From Trebonia sp963773105 (GTDB taxonomy: Bacteria; Actinomycetota; Actinomycetes; Streptosporangiales; Streptosporangiaceae), in the NCBI GenBank assembly GCA_963773105.1, contig CAVZAA010000002.1, positions 868,001-932,000 on the forward strand: a stretch of 64,000 bases of DNA, given 5' to 3'. Position numbers and translations under genes: made by a program. How positions within the stretch are numbered: position 1 is the stretch's first letter; every line of letters starts with the position of its first letter. The notes under the pieces were generated by a model, which saw nothing but the letters and a program-made list of their open reading frames with translations, was not told the origin of the DNA and did no database searches. Of the stretch, positions 24,492 through 32,998 are shown in pieces.

Positions 24492-26525
24492 GTGATTTTC
24501 CCCCGGCTCCAGCGGCCCACTCCCGAACAGGGGGCCGACGCTGACGGCGGCCCGCCCGCGCGGACCGGTCTCGCCACGGTCGTGATCATGGCGGGCGTGC
24601 TGATGACCGCGGTCGACACCACGATCGTGGTCCTGGCGCTGCCGGAGATCGAGCGCAGCCTGCACGTCGCGCTGTCGGACGTGGTGTGGGTCATCATCAG
24701 CTTCCTGCTCGTCATCACGCTGCTGGCCACCCAGGTCGGCCGGCTGGGCGACATGTTCGGCCGGGTGCGGATGTACGAGACCGGATTCGCCGTCTTCGTC
24801 GTGGGCTCGCTGCTGTGCGCGCTGGCCTGGAACGAGCTGTCGATCATCGCCTTCCGGGTGGTCCAGGGGGTCGGCGGCGCGCTGATCATGGCCAACAGCG
24901 GCGCGGTGATCGCCGACCTGTACCCACGCGAGCGCCGCGGGCGCGCCTACGGCTTCACCTCTCTCGGCTGGATGATCGGCGCCGTCCTCGGCGTCGTGCT
25001 CGGCGGGCTGATCGTCACCTACGTCTCGTGGCGCTGGATCTTCTGGATTAACGTGCCCACCGGGATCCTCGCGATCGCGGTGGCGCTGCGAGTGCTGCGC
25101 GACCGCGGTGAGCGGACGCGCCAGCGGCTCGACTTCGCCGGCATGGTCACCCTCGGGCTCGGTCTTTTCGGCGTGCTGTGGGCGATCACCAAGCTCGCGA
25201 ACGCGCCGCTTGACGCCTCCACGGTCGGCTACCTGGTCGGCGGCCTCGCGCTGATCGCCGCGTTCGTGGTCATCGAGGCGCGCGTCGCGGCGCCGATGTT
25301 GCCGCTGAAGATCTTCCGGATCCCCACCATGGCGGCCTCGCTGCTCGCCTCGTTCTTCCAAGGGCTCGCCAGCTTCGCGGTGCTCTTCCTGGTGCTCATG
25401 TACCTGCAGGGTCCGCGCGGGCTCTCGCCGATCCACGCCTCGCTGCTGCTGGTTCCCGGTTACGTGGTGTCTTCGGTCGTCGGACTGTACGCGGGGCGGC
25501 TGGCGGACAAGCGCGGGCCGGTGCTGCCCGCCACGCTCGGGCTGGCCATCCAGGTGATCTCGCTGATCGGCTACGCGCAGCTCACGCTGTCCACCCCGCT
25601 GCTGGCGGTGGTCGGGATCAGCGTGGTCAACGGGGTCGGCACCAGCTTGTTCTTCCCCGCCAACAGCTCCGCGATCATGAAGGCGGCGCCGCCTGACATG
25701 TTCGGGATCGCGTCGGGGATGATGCGGACGTTCGCCAACCTCGGCATGGTGTTCTCGTTCTCGGTGGCCATCCTGGTGGCGTCGCGGTCCATCTCCCGCC
25801 AGCTCGCGTTCGCGATCTTCGTCGGCTCCACGTCGCTGCACGGCTCCGCGGCGGCCGCGTTCACCAGCGGCCTGCACGCGGCCTTCTACGAGTCGGTCGG
25901 CTTCATGGTGATCGCGGCCGTCCTGTCGGCCCTCCGGGGAGCCCCGGAGGGCCGAAGCAAATTACAGCCAGCCGTTCCGAATGCTGTCGACCGCGTCGTC
26001 GGCGGGCGGGAGGCCCAGTTCGCCCGCGTGGACCTTGTCCAGCATCATGCCGGTCACCCCGACGATGGCCGGGGCGATGTCCCGCAGCGACGCCGCGTCG
26101 GAGGGGTCGGCCACCTCCGGCGGCAGGTCGGCCCGCTCGAGGATCGCGGGCAGGTCGGCCAGTTGCGTCGCCAGCCAGCCGAGCGGGTCGGAAGAGAGCT
26201 CGCGCAGGAACTGCCGGGGCGACGGGTCCCAGCCGTTGAACTTCGGGTGGTGGTGGGTTCTGTTGAAGCTGCCCGGCTTGCCGTCCACCGCCTCGAGCAG
26301 GTCGACCCGCCAGATCGGCCGCCCGACCTCGATCGGCATGGCCGAGTAGATCGTCCCCTTGAGGTCGCCGCGATCGAAGACCCGCAGCTCGAGCCGGACC
26401 CCGTGCTCGGCGCCCTCCTGCCCCGGATGCGGGTTGGGGTCGAGGAAATACAGGTCGCCTACGACGACGCCAACTCGTTCGAAGACGAAGGCCTGCAGCA
26501 TGGAACCACCTTTACCAGTAGCTGA
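24492..26525 (+). CDS. DHA2-family (14-helix) MFS drug exporter, with non-native C-terminal run-on
   Basis: Residues 1-480 form a full MFS exporter: motif AVDTTIVVLALP (41-51), GRLGDMFGR (83-91), QGVGGALIMANSGAVIADLYPRERRGRAYG, WRWIFWINVPTG, and many hydrophobic helices. Related proteins use the proton gradient to expel hydrophobic compounds. The frame does not stop near residue 480 but runs about 195 codons antisense through the opposite gene, giving a charged Arg/Val/Asp-rich tail with no helix. A perfect hairpin at 25927-25954, inside the frame, marks where the gene should end. The normal stop seems lost. Confidence 0.88.
   Translation: MIFPRLQRPTPEQGADADGGPPARTGLATVVIMAGVLMTAVDTTIVVLALPEIERSLHVALSDVVWVIISFLLVITLLATQVGRLGDMFGRVRMYETGFAVFVVGSLLCALAWNELSIIAFRVVQGVGGALIMANSGAVIADLYPRERRGRAYGFTSLGWMIGAVLGVVLGGLIVTYVSWRWIFWINVPTGILAIAVALRVLRDRGERTRQRLDFAGMVTLGLGLFGVLWAITKLANAPLDASTVGYLVGGLALIAAFVVIEARVAAPMLPLKIFRIPTMAASLLASFFQGLASFAVLFLVLMYLQGPRGLSPIHASLLLVPGYVVSSVVGLYAGRLADKRGPVLPATLGLAIQVISLIGYAQLTLSTPLLAVVGISVVNGVGTSLFFPANSSAIMKAAPPDMFGIASGMMRTFANLGMVFSFSVAILVASRSISRQLAFAIFVGSTSLHGSAAAAFTSGLHAAFYESVGFMVIAAVLSALRGAPEGRSKLQPAVPNAVDRVVGGREAQFARVDLVQHHAGHPDDGRGDVPQRRRVGGVGHLRRQVGPLEDRGQVGQLRRQPAERVGRELAQELPGRRVPAVELRVVVGSVEAARLAVHRLEQVDPPDRPPDLDRHGRVDRPLEVAAIEDPQLEPDPVLGALLPRMRVGVEEIQVAYDDANSFEDEGLQHGTTFTSS
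25927..25954. terminator. Perfect hairpin between convergent genes
   Basis: 13-base arms CGGCCCTCCGGGG and CCCCGGAGGGCCG with a 2-base spacer, 7 bases beyond the stop codon of the minus-strand gene at 25962. It looks like a bidirectional terminator although it lies inside the open MFS frame. Confidence 0.7.
25962..26501 (-). CDS. Conserved hypothetical protein
   Basis: 179 residues from ATG 26501, with GGTGG upstream. No signal peptide or membrane segment. The N-terminal half is beta-rich (MLQAFVFERVGVVVGDLYFLDPNPHPGQEGAEHGVRLELRVF) with a THHHPKFNGWDPSPR segment that could bind metal; the C-terminal half is helical. I do not recognise the family. Sequence quality (balanced composition, clear strand pattern) supports a real gene rather than the MFS extension on the opposite strand. 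Confidence 0.7.
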   Translation of the reverse strand: MLQAFVFERVGVVVGDLYFLDPNPHPGQEGAEHGVRLELRVFDRGDLKGTIYSAMPIEVGRPIWRVDLLEAVDGKPGSFNRTHHHPKFNGWDPSPRQFLRELSSDPLGWLATQLADLPAILERADLPPEVADPSDAASLRDIAPAIVGVTGMMLDKVHAGELGLPPADDAVDSIRNGWL

Positions 26526-26613
26526 TGACCCGGACGCCGGCCGGGCGCGGCGCGATCACGCCGCTTCTCACTATCTCCCGGCCGGCGGTGGCACGTCCAG
26601 ATCGGCTAGCGGC

Positions 26614-27447
26614 CTAGCTCATCCACTGCGCCTTGCCGTAGATGAAGACCTCGGTGCCGGGGGTCGTCACCAGAGTGTGGAAGAAGTCGGCGATGAACAT
26701 CGGGACGCGGACGCAGCCGTGCGAGTCAGGGAACACGGGGACGTAGGTGTCGCCGTGGATGGCGTACACGGTGCTGATGAAGAACACCGGGTTGTACATC
26801 GCGCCGAGCGGCACCTTCACCCAGCCGGCCATGTAGACGTCGGTCCGGTAGTTGCCGTTGGGCGTGATCGCCTGGCACTCGCCGCCGCCGCAGTTGTACC
26901 AGTAGCCGCCGCCGGTCGAGACGTGGCTGATCAGCGAGATGTGGCCCTTCTTGTAGAGGACAAGCACCTCGAGCGCCTGGTTGACCTCGATCCTGGTGCC
27001 ATCCTGGCGGGGATCGTGCGACACGTACGTCCGCGGGTGGACCAGCGCCCGCTTGGTAGCCGCGTCGACCACACCCGTCACCTTGACGTGGTTGATCTCC
27101 TGGAACGCCCAAATGGCATCCTCGGTATTGGCGCCGAAATGGCCGTCGACCGAGCCTGGGTCGTACTTAAGCGCCGCCAGACGCCGCTGCAGCGCCTTCA
27201 CGGCGGCACCCGACGAGCCCTCGGCCAACGTGCCCCTCGGCGGGACATAGCCGGCCGGCGCCGCGCTCCGCGCCGAGACCGTCTTCGCCGCCACCGTCGC
27301 CGTCGCCCTGGCCGGCCCCGCGGTCGACGCCGAGGCCGACGTCGCGGCCCCGACCGTGCACGCGGCCGCGACGGCGGCCGACGCGAACGCGGTCGCGCCG
27401 ATCCATGCCAGCCGGCTGCCGCGCTTCACTGCACCCATGCCATTCAC
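26614..27447 (-). CDS. Secreted L,D-transpeptidase with peptidoglycan-binding domain
   Basis: 277 residues. Basic start plus a hydrophobic Ala-rich segment (LAWIGATAFASAAVAAACTVGAATSASA) as export signal; a PG_binding_1 domain (GSSGAAVKALQRRLAALKYDPGSVDGHFGANTEDAIWAFQ, about 77-120); and a YkuD catalytic domain ending in YAIHGDTYVPVFPDSHGCVRVP, with the active His and SHGC cysteine. It forms 3-3 cross-links or attaches proteins to peptidoglycan. Stands alone. Confidence 0.93.
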   Translation of the reverse strand: MNGMGAVKRGSRLAWIGATAFASAAVAAACTVGAATSASASTAGPARATATVAAKTVSARSAAPAGYVPPRGTLAEGSSGAAVKALQRRLAALKYDPGSVDGHFGANTEDAIWAFQEINHVKVTGVVDAATKRALVHPRTYVSHDPRQDGTRIEVNQALEVLVLYKKGHISLISHVSTGGGYWYNCGGGECQAITPNGNYRTDVYMAGWVKVPLGAMYNPVFFISTVYAIHGDTYVPVFPDSHGCVRVPMFIADFFHTLVTTPGTEVFIYGKAQWMS

Positions 27448-27807
27448 GCCCTTCTACAACTGGATCACCCTTATAACTGCATCCTCTTCTACCTAAGACA
27501 TCGCGTCACGTTCCGGCGTTGCGTCAAGAAGATAACGAAACTGCCGTTACCGTCGAGCCGCACGCCAGCGGACTGGGGCGGCCTCTCCCGGCCGCCGCGG
27601 GACAGTGCCTGCACTGCCCGCCGGCTACCGCCTTCCGCCGCCGCCGTCAGATATGCGCATTTTCCAGATGTGCAGAGGAAGTTCAGAAGAACGGGCCGAA
27701 TGCAGAGACAGGGCATAGCCCAAGTCCGGCTTGAGCGGAAATCGAAGCGGCAGTCTAAGTACGTAGCGATGAAAGGCTCGCATTAGGAAAGCGGGTCAAA
27801 GGAGGCG
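27448..27807. other. Intergenic region, divergent promoters
   Basis: 360 bases between the L,D-transpeptidase and the small membrane gene, lower in GC than its surroundings. A TTGACG and several AT-rich patches on the minus strand suit a transpeptidase promoter but no single -35/-10 pair is convincing. No gene seen; AAAGGAGGCG at its end is the ribosome site of the next gene. Confidence 0.4.
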
Positions 27808-28026
27808 ATGATGACCGCTCAAGTTCTGTGGATGAACATCCCGCTCATGGTGCTCGCATTCGGCGTCTGGGTCGGCGTGCCGCTCTGGCTCGTGCTGCGG
27901 CACCCGGATCGGCACCCCCGGGAGAATCGCAGCGTGCCCGCCTACCTGCGGGCGGCGCGCCCGAGGCGGCCTGCTCCGATCAAGGTCCGTGCCTTCGACG
28001 GGCAGCGCGGCCTGGTGACCAGGTAA
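27808..28026 (+). CDS. Small single-pass membrane protein
   Basis: 72 residues; ATG 27808 (or 27811) directly after AAAGGAGGCG, one of the best ribosome sites in the window. One transmembrane segment (residues about 5-28, VLWMNIPLMVLAFGVWVGVPLWLVL) and a basic cytoplasmic tail rich in Arg/Pro. It precedes the HpnB-like glycosyltransferase by 51 bases and may be cotranscribed. Function unknown. Confidence 0.6.
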   Translation: MMTAQVLWMNIPLMVLAFGVWVGVPLWLVLRHPDRHPRENRSVPAYLRAARPRRPAPIKVRAFDGQRGLVTR

Positions 28027-28076
28027 CCGCGGAAACTGGTCCAAGACGGGCACGGGGTATCCGGTGACGTGCCGGG

Positions 28077-29315
28077 ATGTGCCAAGCTGCTGGCGTGCTT
28101 GGACTCGCGATCGCCTGTGCAGTCAGCGCCGCCGCCTGGGTCTACCTGGTGGCGGCGCACGGCGGTTTCTGGCGCACCGGGGAGCGGCTGCCGCTGCGGC
28201 GCACGGCCGGAGCCGGCCGCACGTCGTGGCCGGCGGTCGTCGCCGTCGTGCCGGCCCGCAATGAGGCGGACTCTCTTCCCGGGACGCTGCCCGCGCTGCT
28301 GGCGCAGGACTACCCGGGAGACTTCCGCGTCTTCCTGGTCGATGACGGCAGCGACGACGGCACGGCCGTGATCGCCGCCGAACTGGGCGAGAAGGCGGCG
28401 CGGGACGGCGGCGCGCCGCTGACCGTCGTCTCCGGCCGGCCCCGGCCGGACGGCTGGGCGGGCAAGGTGTGGGCGATGTCCCAGGGACTGGCCGCGGCGG
28501 CGGGCACCGGGTACGCGTCCGCGCGTCCGCCGTACGCGCTGTTCACCGACGCGGACATCGCCTGGGCGCCGACGGCGCTGCGCGACCTGGTCCGGGCGGC
28601 GGAAGACGACGACCGCGCCCTCGTCTCGCAGATGGCGCTGCTGCGCGCGGAGACGGCCTGGGAGCGGCTGATCGTGCCCGCGTTCGTGTACTTCTTCGCC
28701 CAGCTCTATCCGTTCAGTAAGGTCAACAACCCGAACAGCCGCACCTCGGCCGCGGCCGGCGGCTGCATGCTGATCAGGACCGACGCGCTGGAACGGGCGG
28801 GGGGCCTCGAGCCGATGCGAGGCGCGCTGATCGACGACGTGGCCCTCGGGACGCTACTCAAGACTGACGGCAACCGCATCTGGCTCGGCCTCACCGCCGA
28901 CATCAGGTCCGACCGGCCCTACCCGAGCCTGGCCAGCCTCTGGCACATGATCGCCCGGTCCGCTTACGTCCAGCTCAGATACAACCCGGCGCTGCTGGCG
29001 GGCACGATCGTCGGCCTGCTGGTGCTCTACGCCGCGCCGCCCGCCGGCGCGATCGCCGCGCTGATCGCGGTCGCGGCCGGCTCGACGGGCACCGCGGTGG
29101 CCGTCGCCGGGATCGCCGGACTGCTCGGCTGGGCGCTGATGACCGTCAGCTACCTGCCGATGCTCCGCTTCTACGGGCTGTCCCGGCTCCGCGCCCCGGC
29201 CCTGCCGCTGATCGCGCTCCTGTACGCGGCGATGACGGCCGATTCGGCCCGCCGCCACTACTCCGGCCGGGCGGTCTCCTGGCGCGGCCGCGCGGCCGAC
29301 CGCGTCGGAGGGTGA
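28077..29315 (+). CDS. HpnB-like (hopene-associated) family 2 glycosyltransferase
   Basis: 412 residues from ATG 28077 (GTG 28095 is possible). One N-terminal membrane helix, then a GT-A domain: VVAVVPARNEADSLPGTLPALLAQDYPGDFRVFLVDDGSDDGT, FTDADIAWAP (DxD), and GGLEPMRGALIDDVALGTLLKTDGNRIWLGL, followed by several C-terminal membrane helices. The GALIDDVALG and SDRPYPSLASLWHMIARSAYVQLRY segments are characteristic of HpnB, found in hopanoid clusters. No squalene-hopene cyclase or other hpn gene is in view. It may glycosylate a hopanoid or another lipid. Confidence 0.85.
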   Translation: MCQAAGVLGLAIACAVSAAAWVYLVAAHGGFWRTGERLPLRRTAGAGRTSWPAVVAVVPARNEADSLPGTLPALLAQDYPGDFRVFLVDDGSDDGTAVIAAELGEKAARDGGAPLTVVSGRPRPDGWAGKVWAMSQGLAAAAGTGYASARPPYALFTDADIAWAPTALRDLVRAAEDDDRALVSQMALLRAETAWERLIVPAFVYFFAQLYPFSKVNNPNSRTSAAAGGCMLIRTDALERAGGLEPMRGALIDDVALGTLLKTDGNRIWLGLTADIRSDRPYPSLASLWHMIARSAYVQLRYNPALLAGTIVGLLVLYAAPPAGAIAALIAVAAGSTGTAVAVAGIAGLLGWALMTVSYLPMLRFYGLSRLRAPALPLIALLYAAMTADSARRHYSGRAVSWRGRAADRVGG

Positions 29316-29448
29316 AGCGGCCCGGTACCAGGCAGCGCTCTGTACGAGTCCGCCCTCCTGGGACCAGAATGCGTTAGGCGGGCCAGGCGAAGACAGGGTC
29401 CGTTCGATAGGAAGATCTTGGTTTTTCAAGAATGAGGAGGAGCCCGGG

Positions 29449-30534
29449 ATGGCGATCAGCGTGCGCGGCGTGGTGGCGCGAGGCAAGGGCGAGGCGGTCG
29501 AGGTCACCGAGATCCTGGTGCCTGACCCGGGCCCGGGCGAGGCGCTGGTCAACGTCCAGGCGTGCGGCGTCTGCCACACCGACCTGCACTACAAGATGGG
29601 CGGGATCGGCGACGACTACCCCTACCTGCTCGGCCACGAGGCGGCCGGGGTCGTGGAGGCCGTCGGTGCAGGCGTGACCGAAGTGGCCCCGGGGGACTTC
29701 GTCATCCTCAACTGGCGCGCGGTGTGCGGGCAGTGCCGGGCCTGCAAGCGCGGCCGCCCGTGGTACTGCTTCGCCACCCACAACGCGACCCAGAAGATGA
29801 CCCTGGCCGACGGAACGCCGCTCTCGCCCGCCCTCGGCATCGGCGCGTTCGCCGACAAGACGCTGGTCGCGGCGGGCCAGTGCACCAAGGTCAACCCCGC
29901 GATCGGGCCGGCCACGGCCGGGCTGCTGGGCTGCGGCGTGATGGCGGGCCTAGGGGCGGCGATCAACACCGCCGGCGTCTCCCGCGGCGACACGGTCGCG
30001 GTGATCGGCTGCGGCGGGGTGGGCGACGCCGCCGTGCTCGGCGCGCGGCTGGCCGGCGCGAAGACGATCATCGCGGTGGACGTGGACGACAGGAAGCTCG
30101 GCTGGGCGCGCGACTTCGGCGCGACGCACACGATCAACTCGCGGTCGGCCGACGCGGTGGAGGGGATCAGGGAGCTCACCGGCGGCTTCGGGGCCGACGT
30201 GGTGATCGACGCGGTCGGGCGCCCCGAGACCTACACGCAGGCGTTCAACGCCCGTGACCTGGCCGGCGTCGTGGTGCTGGTCGGCGTCCCGACCCCGGAG
30301 ATGCGGCTGGAGCTGCCGCTGCAGGAGGTGTTCGGACGCGGGGGCGCGCTCAAGTCCTCCTGGTACGGTGACTGCCTGCCCAGCCGGGACTTCCCGATGC
30401 TGGTCGACCTGCACCTGGACGGGCGGCTGCCGCTGGAGAAGTTCGTCTCCGAGACGATCGGCCTGGGCGACGTCGAGGCGGCGTTCCACAAGATGGAGCG
30501 GGGCGAGGTTCTGCGCAGCGTGGTGCTGTTCTGA
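29449..30534 (+). CDS. mscR: S-(hydroxymethyl)mycothiol dehydrogenase
   Basis: 361 residues; AGGAGGAG ribosome site. Catalytic zinc ligands Cys42 and His63/Glu64 (ACGVCHTDLHYK, LLGHEAAG), four structural-zinc cysteines at 93, 96, 99 and 107 (CGQCRACKRGRPWYC), NAD fold GCGGVGDAAVLGARLAGA, and the near-diagnostic ALKSSWYGDCLPSRDFPML. Oxidises the mycothiol-formaldehyde adduct and reduces S-nitrosomycothiol, so the host makes mycothiol. A GGGTCCGTTCGA motif lies 42 bases upstream of the start. The next gene begins 45 bases downstream. Confidence 0.92.
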   Translation: MAISVRGVVARGKGEAVEVTEILVPDPGPGEALVNVQACGVCHTDLHYKMGGIGDDYPYLLGHEAAGVVEAVGAGVTEVAPGDFVILNWRAVCGQCRACKRGRPWYCFATHNATQKMTLADGTPLSPALGIGAFADKTLVAAGQCTKVNPAIGPATAGLLGCGVMAGLGAAINTAGVSRGDTVAVIGCGGVGDAAVLGARLAGAKTIIAVDVDDRKLGWARDFGATHTINSRSADAVEGIRELTGGFGADVVIDAVGRPETYTQAFNARDLAGVVVLVGVPTPEMRLELPLQEVFGRGGALKSSWYGDCLPSRDFPMLVDLHLDGRLPLEKFVSETIGLGDVEAAFHKMERGEVLRSVVLF

Positions 30535-30578
30535 CCGCCGCCGCTTCGGCGGGGCAGCCGGGTGCGACGCGGATCGCG

Positions 30579-31292
30579 ATGTGGTCGGGGCCGCGAACCG
30601 TCTCCACCGCGATGATGCGCGCCTGGGAGAACCGGCCCGACACGGTCGTATTCGACGAGCCGCTGTACGCGTTCTACCTGTCGTCGACCGGCCTTGATCA
30701 TCCGGGCCGGGACGAGGTGATCGCCAGCCAGCCGACGTCGTGGCAGGCGGTGCTGTCGTCGCTGGCCGATGATCCGCTGCCGTCCGGGGCGGCCATCGGC
30801 TACGCCAAGCACATGACGCACCACGTGCTGCCGTCGGTCGACCTGGCCGCGTTCGCGCCGTTCCGGCACGCGTTCCTGATCAGGGACCCGCGGTCGCTGC
30901 TGGCCTCCTACGCCCGCGTCCGGTCCGCGCCGACCCTGTCCGACCTGGGGCTGCGGCAGCAGGCGGGGCTGTTCGAGGAGTTCGGCGGCCCCGTCATCGA
31001 CTCGGCCGACCTGCTCGCCGCCCCCGAGGCGGGGCTGCGGGGGCTGTGCGCGGCCCTCGGCGTGCCGTTCTCGGCGTCGATGCTGTCCTGGCCGGCCGGG
31101 CCGCGTCCTTCCGACGGGGTGTGGGCGCCTTACTGGTACGACAGCGTCTGGCGGTCGACCGGGTTCGCCCCGGTCAGGCCGGGGCCGCCGGCCGAGCTCG
31201 CCCCGTCGCTCGAGCCGCTGCTCGAGCAGTGCCTGCCTTACTACGAGCGGCTCAGCGGCAATAAGCTCAAGATCGAGATTCCGAACGGATAA
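30579..31292 (+). CDS. Sulfotransferase-like P-loop protein
   Basis: 237 residues from ATG 30579; the preceding codons (ATRIA) look like the first strand of the fold, so the real start may be a rarer codon such as CTG 30531. MWSGPRTVSTAMMRAWENRPDTVVFDEPLYAFYL carries the 5'-PSB-like loop of sulfotransferases, and AFLIRDPRSLLASYARVR the 3'-PB-like motif. Six bases separate it from the class IV aminotransferase. In plants the two domains occur fused as branched-chain aminotransferase-like proteins, which argues for joint function. Confidence 0.78.
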   Translation: MWSGPRTVSTAMMRAWENRPDTVVFDEPLYAFYLSSTGLDHPGRDEVIASQPTSWQAVLSSLADDPLPSGAAIGYAKHMTHHVLPSVDLAAFAPFRHAFLIRDPRSLLASYARVRSAPTLSDLGLRQQAGLFEEFGGPVIDSADLLAAPEAGLRGLCAALGVPFSASMLSWPAGPRPSDGVWAPYWYDSVWRSTGFAPVRPGPPAELAPSLEPLLEQCLPYYERLSGNKLKIEIPNG

Positions 31293-31298
31293 GGGCAC

Positions 31299-32222
31299 AT
31301 GCTGCAGAAGTTCGATGAGCGCAACCGCGACCTGATCGTCAACGTCGGCGGCCGCCTCTCGCACCGGGACGAGGCGGCGGTGTCCCCGTTCGACTCGGTG
31401 GTGCAGGGCGGGGACGCGGTCTGGGAGGGCCTGCGGCTCACCAACGGCCGGATCTTCGCGCTCGACGAGCATCTGGCCCGGCTGCGCCGGTCGGCGCACG
31501 CGCTCGGCTTCGCCTCGGTGCCTGCCGACAAGGCGATCACCGCCGAGATCATCCGCACGCTGGCCGCCAACGGGATGCACACCGGCGTGCACATCCGGCT
31601 GACCCTCACCCGCGGCGTCAAGCTCACCTCGGGCATGGACCCCCGGCTGAACGTCTCCGGGCCGACGCTGATCGTGCTGGCCGAGTTCAAGGACCCGGTG
31701 TACGACCTGGGCGGGATCCGGCTGATCACGTCGAGCGTGCGGCGCACCGCTCCGGACTCGCTGGACCCCAAGATCCACCACAACAACCTGCTGACCTCGA
31801 TCCTGGCCAAGATCGAGGCGAACGTGGCGGGCGCGGACGATGCGGTCATGCTGGACAACCGCGGCTTCATCGCCGAGACCAACGCGACCCACCTGTTCAT
31901 GGTGCTGCCCGCTGAAGGATCGGGCGGGGCCAGGGCGACCCTCGCCACGCCGACCACGGCGGCCTGCCCGGAGGGGATTACCCGCGCGACCGTGCTGCGG
32001 CTGGCCTTGTCGTCCGGCCTCGGCTGCGCCGAAGGCGACTACACCCTTCCGCAGCTCTACAACGCGTCCGAGGTCTTCGTCACCGGCACGATGGGGGGCC
32101 TGGCCCCGGTGATCTCGGTCGACGGGCGTTCCATCGGCGACGGCAGCACCGGCCCGGTCACCAAGCAGCTGACCGAGCTGTACGCGAACCTCGCGGCCAG
32201 CACCGGCACCACGGTGGCCTGA
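31299..32222 (+). CDS. Class IV PLP-dependent aminotransferase
   Basis: 307 residues. Fold-type IV features: SVVQGGDAVWEGLRLTNGRIFALDEHLARL near the start, the PLP lysine in LDPKIHHNNLLTSILAKIEAN, DDAVMLDNRGFIAETNATHLFMV, and SEVFVTGTMGGLAPVISVDGR. Family includes branched-chain and D-amino acid aminotransferases and ADC lyase; the substrate is not settled by motif. Cotranscribed with the sulfotransferase-like gene 6 bases upstream, and probably with mscR. Confidence 0.9.
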   Translation: MLQKFDERNRDLIVNVGGRLSHRDEAAVSPFDSVVQGGDAVWEGLRLTNGRIFALDEHLARLRRSAHALGFASVPADKAITAEIIRTLAANGMHTGVHIRLTLTRGVKLTSGMDPRLNVSGPTLIVLAEFKDPVYDLGGIRLITSSVRRTAPDSLDPKIHHNNLLTSILAKIEANVAGADDAVMLDNRGFIAETNATHLFMVLPAEGSGGARATLATPTTAACPEGITRATVLRLALSSGLGCAEGDYTLPQLYNASEVFVTGTMGGLAPVISVDGRSIGDGSTGPVTKQLTELYANLAASTGTTVA

Positions 32223-32266
32223 CCGCGCCTGCGATCAAAATCAAGGTTTGCCCGAACGGTCGCGTG

Positions 32267-32998
32267 CTACGACTGTTGGGTGATCTTGCCGTCTTCCAGC
32301 TGGAGAACCTCGTCGGCCAGGCCGATCAGGACCGGGTCGTGGGTGGCGACCAGCGCGGTGACGCCCTCGGAGCGGACGACCGCGCGCAGCAGCCGCATGA
32401 TCTGCTTGCCGGTCTCCTGGTCGAGCTGGCCGGTGGGCTCGTCGGCCAGCAGCAGCTTCGGCCGGCTGGCGAGCGCCCGGGCGATCGCGACCCGCTGCTG
32501 CTGGCCGCCCGAGAGCTCACCCGGGCGCTGCCTGGCGTGATCGGCCAGGCCCACGATCGATAGCATCAAGGCGACCCGCTCCTCCCGTTCGCGCGGCGCG
32601 ACGCCGGCGATCCGCAGCGGCACGCCGACGTTCTCCGACGCCGAGAGCACCGGCAGCAGGCCGAACGACTGGAAGATATAGGCCACGGTCTCCCGCCGCA
32701 GCCGCATCCGGCCTCGCTCGCCCATGCCGGTGACGTCCTGGCCGGCCACGTGAACCGTGCCGCCGCTGGGGGAGTCGAGCCCGCCCACGACGTTCAGCAG
32801 CGTGGTCTTGCCGGAGCCGGACCTGCCGCGGAGCGCGACCAGCCTTCCCTCGCCGATGCTGAAGGTGACGCCGCGCAGCGCGGCGGTGGCCGTCGGGCCG
32901 CTGCCGTAGGTGCGGGTGACGTCCCGCACGTCCACCATGATTCCGCGCTCGACCGTCGACGGGGGGGCTGACAGGTCGCCGCTGGCTGGGCTGCTCAC
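32267..32998 (-). CDS. ABC transporter ATPase (MacB/LolD type)
   Basis: 243 residues from GTG 32998, overlapping the upstream ATPase stop by 4 bases. Walker A GRSGSGKTTLLNVVGGLDSPSGG, Q-loop (FQSFGLLPVLSASENV), signature ELSGGQQQRVAIARAL, Walker B LLLADEPTG and switch THD. This is the LolD/MacB/FtsE-like group that pairs with FtsX-type permeases, found in the two genes upstream. Last gene of the operon. Confidence 0.93.
   Translation of the reverse strand: MSSPASGDLSAPPSTVERGIMVDVRDVTRTYGSGPTATAALRGVTFSIGEGRLVALRGRSGSGKTTLLNVVGGLDSPSGGTVHVAGQDVTGMGERGRMRLRRETVAYIFQSFGLLPVLSASENVGVPLRIAGVAPREREERVALMLSIVGLADHARQRPGELSGGQQQRVAIARALASRPKLLLADEPTGQLDQETGKQIMRLLRAVVRSEGVTALVATHDPVLIGLADEVLQLEDGKITQQS

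Noticed and set aside
30531..30578. CTG start extending the sulfotransferase-like protein upstream
   Set aside because: The added residues ATRIA fit the fold, but CTG starts are rare and no ribosome site is evident; left as a note only.
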